DNA of 64,000 bases, taken from the NCBI GenBank assembly GCA_964606325.1, contig CAZSGE010000003.1:62001-126000 (forward strand), read 5' to 3'. Both the position numbers and the translations under genes were made by a program. Positions 17,521-26,914 of the stretch are shown in pieces. A model generated the notes under the pieces. It was not told the DNA's origin, made no database searches, and saw nothing but the letters and a program-made list of their open reading frames with translations. The stretch comes from Berkiella sp964606325. Its GTDB lineage: Bacteria; Pseudomonadota; Gammaproteobacteria; Berkiellales; Berkiellaceae. How positions within the stretch are numbered: position 1 is the first letter of the stretch; each line of letters begins with the position of its first letter.

Positions 17521-18819
17521 TTGTTCGAGCGGCCTAGAAGCAGTGATCGGGCTGTTCTTGTCCATGTCATCTTTCGTCACCATGCAGATCAAGCCTATCT
17601 TCCAGAGTTTAGCGAATTAGCCCTTGCGGCTAATATTGTTCCTGTAGCCACTGTGACGACTGTTCGTGATAAACCTGATCCTAAGCTCTATATTGGTAAA
17701 GGCAAGTGTGAAGAGCTGGCGCAAGTTATTTTGGCGCATAAAGCCAACCTTGTTATTTTTAACCACGAATTAACGCCTTCACAAGAAAGAAATGTGCAGC
17801 GACTTGTTAATTGCCGTGTGCTATCTCGCACCGGATTAATTCTCACTATTTTTGCGCAACGTGCCAGAACGTTTGAAGGTAAATTACAAGTTGAATTGGC
17901 GCAGTTAGAGCACATGTCAACGCGCTTAGTACGCATTTGGACTCACCTTGAGCGTCAAAAAGGGGGCATAGGCCTTCGAGGCGGCCCCGGTGAAACCCAG
18001 TTAGAAGTTGATAGACGTTTAATTCGCGAAAGAATGCAAACCATCGAAGAACGCTTGGAAAAAGTTAAAGTTCAACGTCAACAGAGTCGGCATGCGCGTG
18101 TTCGACAAGAAGTGCTGACCGTTGCACTCGTGGGATATACCAATGCAGGAAAATCAACCTTGTTTAATGCGTTAACTGGCGCGCATGTTTGGGTAGCAAA
18201 TCAGCTTTTTGCCACATTAGATCCCACCTTAAGAAGTGCTGATATTCCTAAATTGGGAAAAGTTGTGTTTGCAGACACCGTAGGATTTATTAGGCAACTA
18301 CCCCATTCTTTAGTTGATGCTTTTAGAGCAACTTTGGAAGAGACAACACAAGCGACATTATTATTGCATGTGGTTGATGCGCACGATGAACATTGTGATG
18401 ATCACATTGATGCAGTAAACCAGGTACTTCAAGAAATTGGCGCACAAGATGTTGCGCAATTACTGGTATTTAATAAAGCAGATTTATTAGAAAATTCACC
18501 TTATTACCCTGGCTATGCAGAACGCGATAAAGATGGCAGAATAACTAAAATATGGGTTTCTGCGCGCACCGGTGGTGGATTAGATTTGCTGAGGGAGGCT
18601 TTGCAGGGTAGGCTAAGCAGCGGTAGAGTTCATGGCATGATACACTTAGCGCCAGCCCATGGGCAGATTCGAGCCCAATTGTATGAATTAAAAGCAGTAC
18701 AAGAAGAAACCGTGAATGATGAAGGCGGATGGAATATTATTATCACCATAACGAACTATCAATGGCAAAAGCTTTGTCAGCAACACAGTGAGTTAGCTCA
18801 GGTATTTACCGCATTATAG
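17521..18819 (+). CDS. hflX: Ribosome-associated GTPase HflX
   Basis: HflX is a heat-stress GTPase that splits stalled 70S ribosomes. It starts at TTG 17521 behind AAAGGAGCGAG. The 432 residues include the N-terminal HflX domain (TVRDKPDPKLYIGKGK), the glycine-rich linker GGIGLRGGPGETQLEVDRR, and the GTPase motifs GYTNAGKST (about 204–212), DTVGFIRQLPH and NKAD. It lies between hfq and hflK as in E. coli and is probably co-transcribed with both. Confidence 0.97.
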   Translation: MFERPRSSDRAVLVHVIFRHHADQAYLPEFSELALAANIVPVATVTTVRDKPDPKLYIGKGKCEELAQVILAHKANLVIFNHELTPSQERNVQRLVNCRVLSRTGLILTIFAQRARTFEGKLQVELAQLEHMSTRLVRIWTHLERQKGGIGLRGGPGETQLEVDRRLIRERMQTIEERLEKVKVQRQQSRHARVRQEVLTVALVGYTNAGKSTLFNALTGAHVWVANQLFATLDPTLRSADIPKLGKVVFADTVGFIRQLPHSLVDAFRATLEETTQATLLLHVVDAHDEHCDDHIDAVNQVLQEIGAQDVAQLLVFNKADLLENSPYYPGYAERDKDGRITKIWVSARTGGGLDLLREALQGRLSSGRVHGMIHLAPAHGQIRAQLYELKAVQEETVNDEGGWNIIITITNYQWQKLCQQHSELAQVFTAL

Positions 18820-18840
18820 ACGCTAATAAAGAGGTTACAC

Positions 18841-20025
18841 ATGTCTTGGAATGAACCCGGTGAACGGGACAAAGGAAAGAAAAAAGATCCTTGGGGTAAA
18901 GATGAAGAAGGTCCGCCCAACATCGATGAAGCCTTACGTCAATTACAGCGAAAGTTACGCGCGATATTTGGACAAAGCGAAGGTCCTACCTCCAATTTTG
19001 GGGGAGGCAATAAAACAGCAACAGGTAAGAATTTTGGCTTTGGTTTAATTGGGATTATTGCCCTCGTCATTTATGTTATTAGTGGTATTTATGTTGTTGA
19101 GCCTGCAGAAGAAGCTGTTGTGCTTCGACTTGGGAAATATATTGAAACTGTTGGGCCAGGTCCTCATTGGATCCCACCAATTATTGAAACCAAAGAAATT
19201 GTTAACGTGCAAGAAGTAAAAACCTCCAAGCACGGCGGTCAGATGTTGACTAAAGATGAGAACATTGTCAGTGCCGAGATTGCGGTTCAATATCGCATTA
19301 ACAATGCAGAAGATTATTTATTTAATCTAGTTGCACCTGAGAAAAGCTTACAACAAGTCTCTGAAAGTGCCTTGCGTTCTGTTGTTGGTCAATCGACTCT
19401 AAATGAAGTCTTAACCAGTGGTCGTGGCGAAATCGGGATAGAAATTCGTAAGCAAATCCAACAAATATTGGATAACTATAAATCAGGTCTTCTTATTTCA
19501 GATTTGGCCATGCAGCAGACCAAAGCACCAGAAGAGGTAAAAGCGGCTTTTGATGATGCCATCAAGGCACAGCAAGATGAAGAACGCCTTGTAAATGAAG
19601 CTGAAGCCTATGCTCGAAAAATTATTCCTATTGCTGAAGGTCGTGCTAAACGTACCTTCGAAGAAGCAAGAGCATATAAAGAGAGAGCAATTTTGGAAGC
19701 ACAAGGGCGCACCGCAAAATTTGCAGAAGTATTGCCTGAATATCAACGTGCACCGCAAGTTACAAGAGATAGGATGTACATTGATACGCTTCAAGAAGTT
19801 TATGCAAACTCATCAAAAGTTTTGATTGATGTGAGTGGTGGCAACAATATGGTGTACTTACCTTTAGATAAAATGATGAATGATAAAGTTGTTCGTCAAG
19901 CACCTAAAGATGAGGAAGATTCACAAGCTGCCATTGATAAGTCTCAAAATCTGACATTGAACCGTGGCATGAGCAGGCGTCCTTCTTACGAAGACGCAGA
20001 ACGCCCCAGTCGAAATGGAGCATAA
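18841..20025 (+). CDS. hflK: FtsH protease modulator HflK
   Basis: HflK pairs with HflC in an inner-membrane SPFH complex that encloses FtsH and limits its access to substrates. The 394 residues have a Gly/Lys/Asp-rich cytosolic start (EPGERDKGKKKDPWGK), one transmembrane helix (about 65–82, GLIGIIALVIYVISGIYVV), the SPFH/band-7 domain (AVVLRLGKYIETVGPGPHW) and a long helical periplasmic part rich in Glu/Ala/Arg (ARKIIPIAEGRAKRTFEEA). Two bases separate it from hflC. Confidence 0.97.
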   Translation: MSWNEPGERDKGKKKDPWGKDEEGPPNIDEALRQLQRKLRAIFGQSEGPTSNFGGGNKTATGKNFGFGLIGIIALVIYVISGIYVVEPAEEAVVLRLGKYIETVGPGPHWIPPIIETKEIVNVQEVKTSKHGGQMLTKDENIVSAEIAVQYRINNAEDYLFNLVAPEKSLQQVSESALRSVVGQSTLNEVLTSGRGEIGIEIRKQIQQILDNYKSGLLISDLAMQQTKAPEEVKAAFDDAIKAQQDEERLVNEAEAYARKIIPIAEGRAKRTFEEARAYKERAILEAQGRTAKFAEVLPEYQRAPQVTRDRMYIDTLQEVYANSSKVLIDVSGGNNMVYLPLDKMMNDKVVRQAPKDEEDSQAAIDKSQNLTLNRGMSRRPSYEDAERPSRNGA

Positions 20026-20027
20026 CC

Positions 20028-20945
20028 ATGACAGGTAAAACAAAAACTTTAACATTAGCTACATTGGCTGCCTTAGTTCTATTTGCCGTTTTAAGTTTAT
20101 TTGTGGTCGAGCAAACAGAGCGTGCCATTGTGGTCAGACTCGGTAATATCGTTGTCGATTCACAAACCAAAGAGGCTGAGGTTTTGCAACCGGGCTTAAG
20201 AATGAAATTTCCTTTGATTGATAGCGTGCGTTTTTTTGATAAACGTATTCAATCTTTAGATATTTCTTCTTCACGTATTCCTACCCAGGAAAAGAAAGAG
20301 TTGATTGTTGATTTATTCACCAGATGGCGCATTAGCGACTTTGCTAAGTTTTATAATGCAACAGGTGGTGGTAATAAGAAAAAGGCAGAGCAACTACTTC
20401 AAGAAAAAATTGTGGATGGATTGCGTGGTGAATTTGGTCGTCGCAAATTGAATGATGTGGTTTCTCAAGATCGCGGCAAAGTGATGGAAAAGATTCGTCA
20501 CGATGCCAATATCGCATCGAAAACCTTAGGCGTTGAAGTGGTGGATGCGCGTATTATGCGAATCGATTTACCCAAAGAAGTCAGTGAGTCGGTGTTCAAT
20601 TTGATGCGAACAGAACGTCAACGCGTGGCATCAGAACATAGAGCACAAGGACACGCACGCGCTGAAGCGATCCGTGCAGATGCAGATGCCAAGGTTATTG
20701 TCATCGGAGCTACAGCTGATAGTCTAGCTAACTCAGTTAAGGGTGCGGGGGATGCCCAAGCATCGAAAATATATTCTGATGTATATGGCAAAGATCCTGA
20801 ATTTTACAGTTTTTATCGCAGCCTAGAGGCTTATCGAGAGACATTTAAAGGTAATAATGATATGCTAGTAATCAAACCTGATGACGCTTTCTTTAAGTAC
20901 TTCAGACGCTCGGGTAGCCAGGGCGCAAGTAATGGTAAAAGTTAG
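20028..20945 (+). CDS. hflC: FtsH protease modulator HflC
   Basis: HflC is the partner of HflK. The 305 residues start with a transmembrane helix (about 8–25, LATLAALVLFAVLSLFVV), then the SPFH signature TERAIVVRLGNIV, the inner region IPTQEKKELIVDLFTRWRISD and the YSDVYGKDPEFYSFYRSLEAY segment typical of HflC. The gene begins two bases after hflK and ends 33 bases before a strong terminator, so it closes the hfq–hflX–hflK–hflC operon. Confidence 0.97.
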   Translation: MTGKTKTLTLATLAALVLFAVLSLFVVEQTERAIVVRLGNIVVDSQTKEAEVLQPGLRMKFPLIDSVRFFDKRIQSLDISSSRIPTQEKKELIVDLFTRWRISDFAKFYNATGGGNKKKAEQLLQEKIVDGLRGEFGRRKLNDVVSQDRGKVMEKIRHDANIASKTLGVEVVDARIMRIDLPKEVSESVFNLMRTERQRVASEHRAQGHARAEAIRADADAKVIVIGATADSLANSVKGAGDAQASKIYSDVYGKDPEFYSFYRSLEAYRETFKGNNDMLVIKPDDAFFKYFRRSGSQGASNGKS

Positions 20946-20978
20946 TTAAAATTGGTAGGATGCCAACTAGAATAAACA

Positions 20979-21006
20979 CGGGCGCTATGGGCGCCCGAGT
21001 TTTTTT
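20979..21006 (+). terminator. Rho-independent terminator after hflC
   Basis: CGGGCGC and GCGCCCG form a perfect 7-base-pair GC-rich stem with a TATGG loop, followed by a run of seven T (21000–21006). It ends the hflKC transcript and excludes the longer reading of the next gene that would translate through it. Confidence 0.92.
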
Positions 21007-21022
21007 CTTCTGGACAATATTT

Positions 21023-21211
21023 ATGATGTTAAATGATTTTTTTACAGCAGCAGCTTTGCTATTAATTTTTGAAGGCATCATGCCTTTTACCAGTCCTGCC
21101 AAATGGCGCTATGTGATCCGCATAGTGTCTTCACAGTCTGATACGACCCTGAGAGTGATGGGATTGATTAGTATGCTGATGGGCGTAGTGCTGCTTTATA
21201 TAGTTCGATAA
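21023..21211 (+). CDS. yjeT: DUF2065 family small membrane protein YjeT
   Basis: This 62-residue protein begins MMLNDFFTAAALLLIFEGIMPF and ends LRVMGLISMLMGVVLLYIVR, giving two transmembrane helices, the DUF2065 pattern (FEG..PF..P..WR). A longer frame from 20960 would run through the hflC terminator, so I choose the tandem ATG at 21023. This ATG lies only 17 bases after the terminator T tract and has no good ribosome-binding site, so it may depend on read-through and weak initiation. It lies between hflC and purA as in E. coli. Function is unknown. Confidence 0.85.
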   Translation: MMLNDFFTAAALLLIFEGIMPFTSPAKWRYVIRIVSSQSDTTLRVMGLISMLMGVVLLYIVR

Positions 21212-21246
21212 ATCCATTTCTAATGAAAAGAGTAGGAAGCCGAAAT

Positions 21247-22536
21247 ATGGCAAAAACAATGGTGATCCTCGGTGGCCAATGGGGCGACGAGGGAAAGGGT
21301 AAGATTGTCGATTTGTTAACTGAGCGCGCGCAAGTCGTGGTTCGTTTTCAGGGTGGACACAATGCTGGTCATACCTTGGTGATAGATGGAAATCGATTAG
21401 TTTTACATTTAATCCCTTCTGGGATTTTGCATGACGGTGTGAAATGCGTATTAGGCCAAGGCGTGGTGATATCCCCCAAAGCCTTGTTAGATGAAATTGA
21501 TTTATTAACGCAAAAGGGCATTCCAGTCCTTGAGAGATTGCTGGTGAGCAATGCAGCAACCTTAGTTCTCCCTTATCACGTTGCTTTAGATAAAGCGCGA
21601 GAAGCCGCTCAAGGTGACAAAAAGGTAGGTACAACAGGTCGTGGTATTGGTCCTGCTTATGAAGATAAAGTAGCAAGACGCGCTATTCGTATGGTTGATT
21701 TGTTCAATCCTGTACTTTTTGAGCAAAAATTAGATAAAAACTTAGAATATTATAATTTTGTTTTGACACAATATTTTCATGTAGAGCCGGTTGCGAAGGA
21801 ACCTATCTTAGAAGAAGCTGCTATTGCCAGAGAACGATTAGCCAAGCTGGTAACCGACGTTCCTGAATTTTTATCAATGAGCTATAAAGATAATCAAAAT
21901 ATTATTTTTGAAGGCGCTCAGGGCACCATGCTAGATATTGATCATGGTACCTATCCCTATGTCACGTCTTCGAATACTACCGCAGGCGGTGTTGCAACAG
22001 GCAGCGGTTTTGGTTTGCGTCATATTCAAGAGATAGTGGGTATTACCAAAGCTTATTGTACGCGTGTTGGTGGGGGGCCATTTCCAACTGAATTGCACGA
22101 TGATATAGGTAAGCATATTGCCAGTGTAGGTAAAGAAGTTGGTGCCACCACAGGACGTGCAAGACGTTGTGGTTGGTTTGATGCTGTCGCCATGCGCAGA
22201 AGCGCGCAAGTCAACAGTATGTCCTCTCTTGCGATTACAAAATTAGATGTACTCGATGGATTGAAAGAGATTAAGATTTGTACCGGATATCGTATTGCTG
22301 ACAAAGAATGGGATGTGCCACCAGTTGATTCTGAGCTACTCGCACAATGTGAGCCAGTGTATGAGACATGGCCGGGCTGGCAGGAAAGCACTCAAGGGAT
22401 CCGCTCCTGGGACGCCTTACCAATTGCAGCACGTAAATATCTTGAACGTTTATCCCAGTTAGTTGGTACGCCTATCGGTATGGTATCAACAGGTGCTGAT
22501 CGACGTGATACCATTATATTAACTACATTTTTGTGA
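21247..22536 (+). CDS. purA: Adenylosuccinate synthetase
   Basis: PurA joins IMP and aspartate with GTP to form adenylosuccinate, committing to AMP. I choose the ATG at 21247 behind AGGAAG rather than the in-frame upstream start at 21223. The 429 residues show the P-loop GGQWGDEGKGKIVD at the N-terminus, HNAGHTL, GTTGRGIGPAYEDK, the IMP-binding FEGAQGTMLDIDHGTYPYVTSS region, and VSTGADR.DTI at the end. Position between yjeT and rnr is ancestral. Confidence 0.97.
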   Translation: MAKTMVILGGQWGDEGKGKIVDLLTERAQVVVRFQGGHNAGHTLVIDGNRLVLHLIPSGILHDGVKCVLGQGVVISPKALLDEIDLLTQKGIPVLERLLVSNAATLVLPYHVALDKAREAAQGDKKVGTTGRGIGPAYEDKVARRAIRMVDLFNPVLFEQKLDKNLEYYNFVLTQYFHVEPVAKEPILEEAAIARERLAKLVTDVPEFLSMSYKDNQNIIFEGAQGTMLDIDHGTYPYVTSSNTTAGGVATGSGFGLRHIQEIVGITKAYCTRVGGGPFPTELHDDIGKHIASVGKEVGATTGRARRCGWFDAVAMRRSAQVNSMSSLAITKLDVLDGLKEIKICTGYRIADKEWDVPPVDSELLAQCEPVYETWPGWQESTQGIRSWDALPIAARKYLERLSQLVGTPIGMVSTGADRRDTIILTTFL

Positions 22537-22582
22537 GTTAAGTTTATTAGTTTATTGGTAGATGAGCAAAGGGATGCAATGA

Positions 22583-22669
22583 TGGTGCCGAGGAGAGGAC
22601 TTGAACCTCCAAGGAGTTTCCTCCACAAGTACCTGAAACTTGCGTGTCTACCAGTTTCACCACCTCGGC
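22583..22669 (-). tRNA. tRNA-Leu (anticodon CAG)
   Basis: The minus strand reads GCCGAGG … CCTCGGC for the acceptor stem with an encoded CCA end, a D-arm GGTGAAACTGGTAGACAC, the anticodon arm CAAGT–TTCAGGT–ACTTG (anticodon CAG at 22633–22635), a long class II variable arm (TGGAGGAAACTCCT) and the T-arm GGTTCAAGTCC. All stems pair. It reads CUG codons. It lies between purA and rnr on the opposite strand, with its own unidentified promoter in the short gap before rnr. Confidence 0.97.
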
Positions 22670-22726
22670 GTATAGGGATTGCCCGCGAATCTAACGTGCC
22701 AAGACAAAGAAGTCAACATTATTAAC

Positions 22727-25027
22727 ATGCCAAAGAAAAAACACACCGAGCTTAGCGCTCAGCAAGACCCCCATTTAGAAAGAGAAACAAGCAACTACGA
22801 AACGCCTGTTCCCAGTCGGGAGTTTATTTTGTCTGTCTTAACTGAGATGGGCATTCCAGTAAAACGCAGAGTCTTATTGAAGCATTTTGAGTTGGAAGAT
22901 CCAGAACTACAAGAAGGATTGAGACGTCGTTTAAAAGCCATGGTGCGAGATGGCCAATTATTTAAGTCCCCAGAAGGATTGATTCCAATTACTCATATCG
23001 ATGCTGTGACAGGTGTGTTAGTCATCGAAAAAGAAGGGCAAGGTTATATCAGAACCCATGAGGGCCAAACCATTTTATTAGCCGCGCCAGCATTGCGCGG
23101 TTTTTATGATGGTGATGAAGTTGAAGGTCAAATTACCCAACTCGACAAAGAAGGATATTCCCGAGGGCGAATTACGAAACTTATTACCGGTGTGAAGCCT
23201 TTGGTGATTGGACGATTATTAAAGTCATCATCCATATATGAAGTGTTGCCTTTTGATAGAAAATTTTCTCAACATATTACTATTCCTAAGGAACACAAAG
23301 GCGAAGCTAAAGATGGTGATATTGTTCAAATTGAAATTCTGCGAGATGAAAAATACCAAAGTCATGTAGAGCCCGTTGCGCGTGTTATTGAAGTGTTAGG
23401 CGATTTTTCCACGCCTGGCATAGAAGTCAAGATGGCGATACGTAAGTTTGGGATCCCTGAAATTTGGCCCAAAGCCGTCGAAAAAGAGTGTAAACAATTT
23501 AATGTTGATAACATTAAACACACCTCTGATCGTACTGATTTAAGAGATCTGCCGCTGGTGACGATTGATGGCGAAGATGCCAAAGATTTTGATGATGCGG
23601 TTTATTGCGAACAAAAAAAAGAAGGTTGGCTGTTATGGGTTGCCATTGCGGATGTCAGCCATTATGTGAAAAAAGGATCGGCTCTCGATAAAGAGGCAAT
23701 GAATCGAGGCAATTCGACCTATTTCCCAGGTAGTGTTATCCCGATGTTGCCAGAAGTGTTATCCAATGAATTATGCTCGCTTAAACCGAATGTGCCACGC
23801 CTTTGTGTGGTATGTGAAATGAGCGTAAACAAACAGGGTGAAATTACGCGCTCAACATTTTATCGCGCGACCATGCATTCCAAAGCAAGACTGACTTATA
23901 CTGAAGTGTCCGAAATCATTCGTGGTAATGAAACTGTACGAGAGAGATATCAGTCACTGTTAAGACCTTTAGAAGCGCTTCACAGCTTATATGAAGCTTT
24001 TTCCAAACAAAGAAAGGAAAGAGGCGCCATAGATTTTGATACCGTTGAGACGAGAATATTATTTGATGTTGGTGGCAAGATAAAAAGTATTGTGCCCACT
24101 GTGCGTAATGTGGCGCATAAAATGATTGAAGAAAGCATGTTGGCTGCAAATGTCTGCGCAGCAAAGTTTTTACAGAGCCATAAAAAAGCAACGTTGTTTC
24201 GTAACCACGACAGGCCGCCAGCAGATAAGCTAAAATCGCTTCGCCAATTTTTATCTGAATTGGGTTTAGATCTGCCTGGACAACAACATCCCACAGCAAT
24301 CGATTATTCAAATTTGATTAAAGACATTCAGCATCGTGAAGACAAGCATTTAATTGAAACCGTGATGTTACGATCCTTAAGTCAAGCGCAATATAGCCCT
24401 AAAAATATTGGTCACTTTGGTTTGGCTTATCCTAGCTATTTGCACTTTACCTCACCAATTAGACGCTATCCTGATCTCGTTGTGCACCGAGGAATTGTTG
24501 ACGCGATTGCAGAAAAGGGCAAAAAGAAGGCAGAAAACGAGGATTATGAAAATTTAGGATTACACTGCTCTGAAACTGAGCGCCGCTCAGATGATGCCAC
24601 AAGAGATGCATCTTTAGCACTGAAATGTCATTACATGGTAGAAAAAATTGGTAGTGAGTATAAAGGCGTAGTTTCAGGGGTTGCCAGCTTTGGTATTTTT
24701 GTTGAATTAAAAGATATCTATGTTGAAGGCCTTGTTCATGTTACGCAGTTAGGCAATGAATATTTTAATTATGATGCTGCACATCATCGTATGGTTGGCG
24801 ATAGAACCCGCACTGTATTTCGATTAGGTGATAGCGTTGAGGTGCGTGTTGTGCGCGTAGATGTTGAAACCAAGCGTATTGATTTAGAGCTGCTCAATCA
24901 ACCGGTGCATCAGCCAACGTCAAGAAAACAACAAAAGAAGCATCATAAAAAAGAAGAAAAAACCAAACGCGCAGAGCCCAAAAAGCGCAAGAAAAGAAAT
25001 AAACCAAGAAAAAGAAAGAAAAAATAA
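22727..25027 (+). CDS. rnr: Ribonuclease R
   Basis: RNase R is a processive 3'-5' exoribonuclease that degrades structured RNA and defective rRNA. I choose the ATG at 22727 (MPKKKHTELSA); the upstream TTG frame starts close to the divergent tRNA. The 766 residues contain an N-terminal helix-turn-helix-like region (REFILSVLTEMGIPVKRR), cold-shock domains, the RNB catalytic core (TIDGEDAKDFDDAVYCE with the metal-binding Asp cluster; HFTSPIRRYPDLVVHR), an S1 domain (GVVSGVASFGIFVELKDIYVEG) and a Lys/Arg-rich tail of about 45 residues. rlmB starts on the next base. Confidence 0.97.
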   Translation: MPKKKHTELSAQQDPHLERETSNYETPVPSREFILSVLTEMGIPVKRRVLLKHFELEDPELQEGLRRRLKAMVRDGQLFKSPEGLIPITHIDAVTGVLVIEKEGQGYIRTHEGQTILLAAPALRGFYDGDEVEGQITQLDKEGYSRGRITKLITGVKPLVIGRLLKSSSIYEVLPFDRKFSQHITIPKEHKGEAKDGDIVQIEILRDEKYQSHVEPVARVIEVLGDFSTPGIEVKMAIRKFGIPEIWPKAVEKECKQFNVDNIKHTSDRTDLRDLPLVTIDGEDAKDFDDAVYCEQKKEGWLLWVAIADVSHYVKKGSALDKEAMNRGNSTYFPGSVIPMLPEVLSNELCSLKPNVPRLCVVCEMSVNKQGEITRSTFYRATMHSKARLTYTEVSEIIRGNETVRERYQSLLRPLEALHSLYEAFSKQRKERGAIDFDTVETRILFDVGGKIKSIVPTVRNVAHKMIEESMLAANVCAAKFLQSHKKATLFRNHDRPPADKLKSLRQFLSELGLDLPGQQHPTAIDYSNLIKDIQHREDKHLIETVMLRSLSQAQYSPKNIGHFGLAYPSYLHFTSPIRRYPDLVVHRGIVDAIAEKGKKKAENEDYENLGLHCSETERRSDDATRDASLALKCHYMVEKIGSEYKGVVSGVASFGIFVELKDIYVEGLVHVTQLGNEYFNYDAAHHRMVGDRTRTVFRLGDSVEVRVVRVDVETKRIDLELLNQPVHQPTSRKQQKKHHKKEEKTKRAEPKKRKKRNKPRKRKKK

Positions 25028-25771
25028 ATGGCATCATCAAACATCATTTACGGCATTCACGCCGTGCAAGCAGCATTAGAACATCAAAGTGACTCGATTT
25101 TGACAATTTATTGTGAAATGGGCGAGGTAAATGCCCGTATTAAACATATTATTGATAAAGCGAAAAGTCATTCTATTGCCATTGAAAGTATTGCCTCAAC
25201 CAAATTAGACAAACTTGCCGAATCAACCCATCATCAAGGTGTTGCGGCTAAAGTAAAATCTCTTCCCACTAAAACAGAGAAAGATATCATTGCTTGGTTG
25301 GAAACGACTGACAAGAAACCACTTCTCTTAATTTTAGAAGGCATTCAAGATCCACATAATTTGGGCGCATGCTTACGCAGCGCCGAAGCCTTGGGTGTAG
25401 ATTGGGTAATTGTACCTAAGGACAATAGTGCGCCAGTGAACGCGTTGGTAAGCAAAATTGCCTGTGGCGCAACGCTCACCTTGCCGGTGGTGGAGTGCAC
25501 CAATATTGTGCGATTTATTGAGCAAATTAAAAAAGCAGATGTATGGGTGGTTGGCACTTCTGGCAATGCGGACATTGCTTTATCCAAAGCGGCTTTGAAG
25601 CGCTCTTTAGCGATTGTGATGGGCACTGAAGATAAAGGCTTAAAGCGACTTACTTTAGAGGCTTGTGATGAGATTGCCAAAATCCCATTAGTAGGTACAG
25701 TTGAAAGCTTAAATGTGTCTGTGGCGACTGGTATTACGCTATATGAAGTGATGCGTCAACGCCTAGTCTAA
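25028..25771 (+). CDS. rlmB: 23S rRNA (guanosine-2251-2'-O)-methyltransferase RlmB
   Basis: RlmB methylates the ribose of G2251 in the peptidyl-transferase centre. The 247-residue SpoU-type knotted methyltransferase has an N-terminal substrate-binding domain (IYGIHAVQAALEH), motif 1 LEGIQDPHNLGACLRSAEALG, motif 2 IVMGTEDKGLKRL and motif 3 IPLVGTVESLNVSVATGITLYE. It abuts rnr without a gap, the conserved rnr–rlmB operon. A terminator follows about 100 bases downstream. Confidence 0.97.
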   Translation: MASSNIIYGIHAVQAALEHQSDSILTIYCEMGEVNARIKHIIDKAKSHSIAIESIASTKLDKLAESTHHQGVAAKVKSLPTKTEKDIIAWLETTDKKPLLLILEGIQDPHNLGACLRSAEALGVDWVIVPKDNSAPVNALVSKIACGATLTLPVVECTNIVRFIEQIKKADVWVVGTSGNADIALSKAALKRSLAIVMGTEDKGLKRLTLEACDEIAKIPLVGTVESLNVSVATGITLYEVMRQRLV

Positions 25772-25872
25772 AAATTCTTCATATTCATAAGCGATAGTTT
25801 GCCACTTATCCCTAACATCCTACTATCAAAACAAATCCAAAATGAGATAGATGTTTAGCGTTATAAAAACAG

Positions 25873-25900
25873 TGCCAAGCATTACCTTGGCATTTTTTTT
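25873..25900 (+). terminator. Rho-independent terminator after rlmB
   Basis: TGCCAAG and CTTGGCA form a 7-base-pair stem with a CATTAC loop, followed by eight T. The remaining part of the 291-base gap before the next gene is AT-rich and holds the perfect palindrome AATTGCGCAATT at about 25944–25955, but no coding frame. Confidence 0.92.
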
Positions 25901-26063
25901 ACCACATATTTCCCTCGCATAAATTCATAAAAAATAAGCACAATTGCGCAATTTGCGCCGAATAAACAAAAACGCCAGATGGTCGGTTTGCTCAATGTTA
26001 TTAATTCAAAAGTGTGCAAGTTAGAATGGCGCATGATCTATTTTGATTTCATAAGGTATTTTT

Positions 26064-26879
26064 ATGTCATTGCATGTTGCACCCACTCCTCAAGAAAGAA
26101 GTATTCTTGATATCGTAGAACGTCAAGAGCAATATATGAGTGTTGCATTTGTAAAAGCATTTATAGAAAGTGCAAGTAAACACGAAGGTCCTTTAAATGG
26201 CGATGCCCTACTTCTTCAAATGATGAAAGCGGCAAATGTATTACCTGTGCATGAACGACAAGCAGTAACGGCATGTCTTGCTTCAATACCCGCTGGAACT
26301 TTAAAAAAATTAGAAAGGCCAAATATTGGAAGTGAATTAGAGAGCGCCTTGGCTGAGGGCTTCGCTGAAACTGTTGGTAAAGAAATCATCAAGCCACTCA
26401 TCATCGGGGGGTTGGTAGCAGCAGGAGTATGTACCGTACCCGTCAGCGTTCCTGCTGCGCTTACCATAGGTTCTGCGACAGTCGTTGCATCTTATGTTTC
26501 AAACCCTGCTGTTAAATTTGTAGTCTGCACCAGCAAAACAGCAGGTGATAAATGTTTAAAGCTTGTTGAAAAAGAAGGGGCTAGAAAACTAAAGTCAGGT
26601 CTACACGCTGGCGTGAAAAGAGCGGGTGATGCGGTAACAGCAACCTATGATAGCGTTTCTAAAATAGTGTTTAGAAAAAAAACAGCCGCTATCGCTCTTA
26701 TTCCGCAAACTCAAACAACAGATAAAAGCTTGCTATCATTAGAGAATGCATTGATTGATGAAGATAGTCCACCGGTACTGCTTTTGTCTAAACCGGGAAA
26801 ACGTGCACATCCTATTGTTCAAGAGATAACACCCGAAGCCGAACATAAAGACAAAAAACGGCTTTTAAAAAAATCCTAA
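26064..26879 (+). CDS. Hypothetical protein with a central hydrophobic segment
   Basis: The 271-residue protein has no recognised domain. The first 100 residues look helical and soluble. Residues about 110–150 are strongly hydrophobic and Gly/Ala/Val-rich (PLIIGGLVAAGVCTVPVSV then ALTIGSATVVASYV), giving one or two membrane helices. A Lys/Arg-rich region and a highly charged tail (HKDKKRLLKKS) follow. Membrane-hairpin proteins with charged ends are common among Legionellales effectors, but no secretion signal is demonstrable here. It is the first gene of the insertion between rlmB and rpsF. Confidence 0.65.
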   Translation: MSLHVAPTPQERSILDIVERQEQYMSVAFVKAFIESASKHEGPLNGDALLLQMMKAANVLPVHERQAVTACLASIPAGTLKKLERPNIGSELESALAEGFAETVGKEIIKPLIIGGLVAAGVCTVPVSVPAALTIGSATVVASYVSNPAVKFVVCTSKTAGDKCLKLVEKEGARKLKSGLHAGVKRAGDAVTATYDSVSKIVFRKKTAAIALIPQTQTTDKSLLSLENALIDEDSPPVLLLSKPGKRAHPIVQEITPEAEHKDKKRLLKKS

Positions 26880-26885
26880 GGTATA

Positions 26886-26912
26886 AACACTCATCAAATA
26901 ACGATGAGTGTT
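26886..26912. terminator. Bidirectional terminator hairpin
   Basis: AACACTCATC and GATGAGTGTT form a 10-base-pair stem with a 7-base loop between two convergent genes (stops at 26879 and 26915). T tracts are weak on both sides, but the placement fits a shared terminator. Confidence 0.7.
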
Positions 26913-26914
26913 AC

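Noticed and set aside
21131..21676. 181-residue frame antisense to yjeT and purA
   Set aside because: It covers the conserved purA P-loop region in antisense and shows no family motif.
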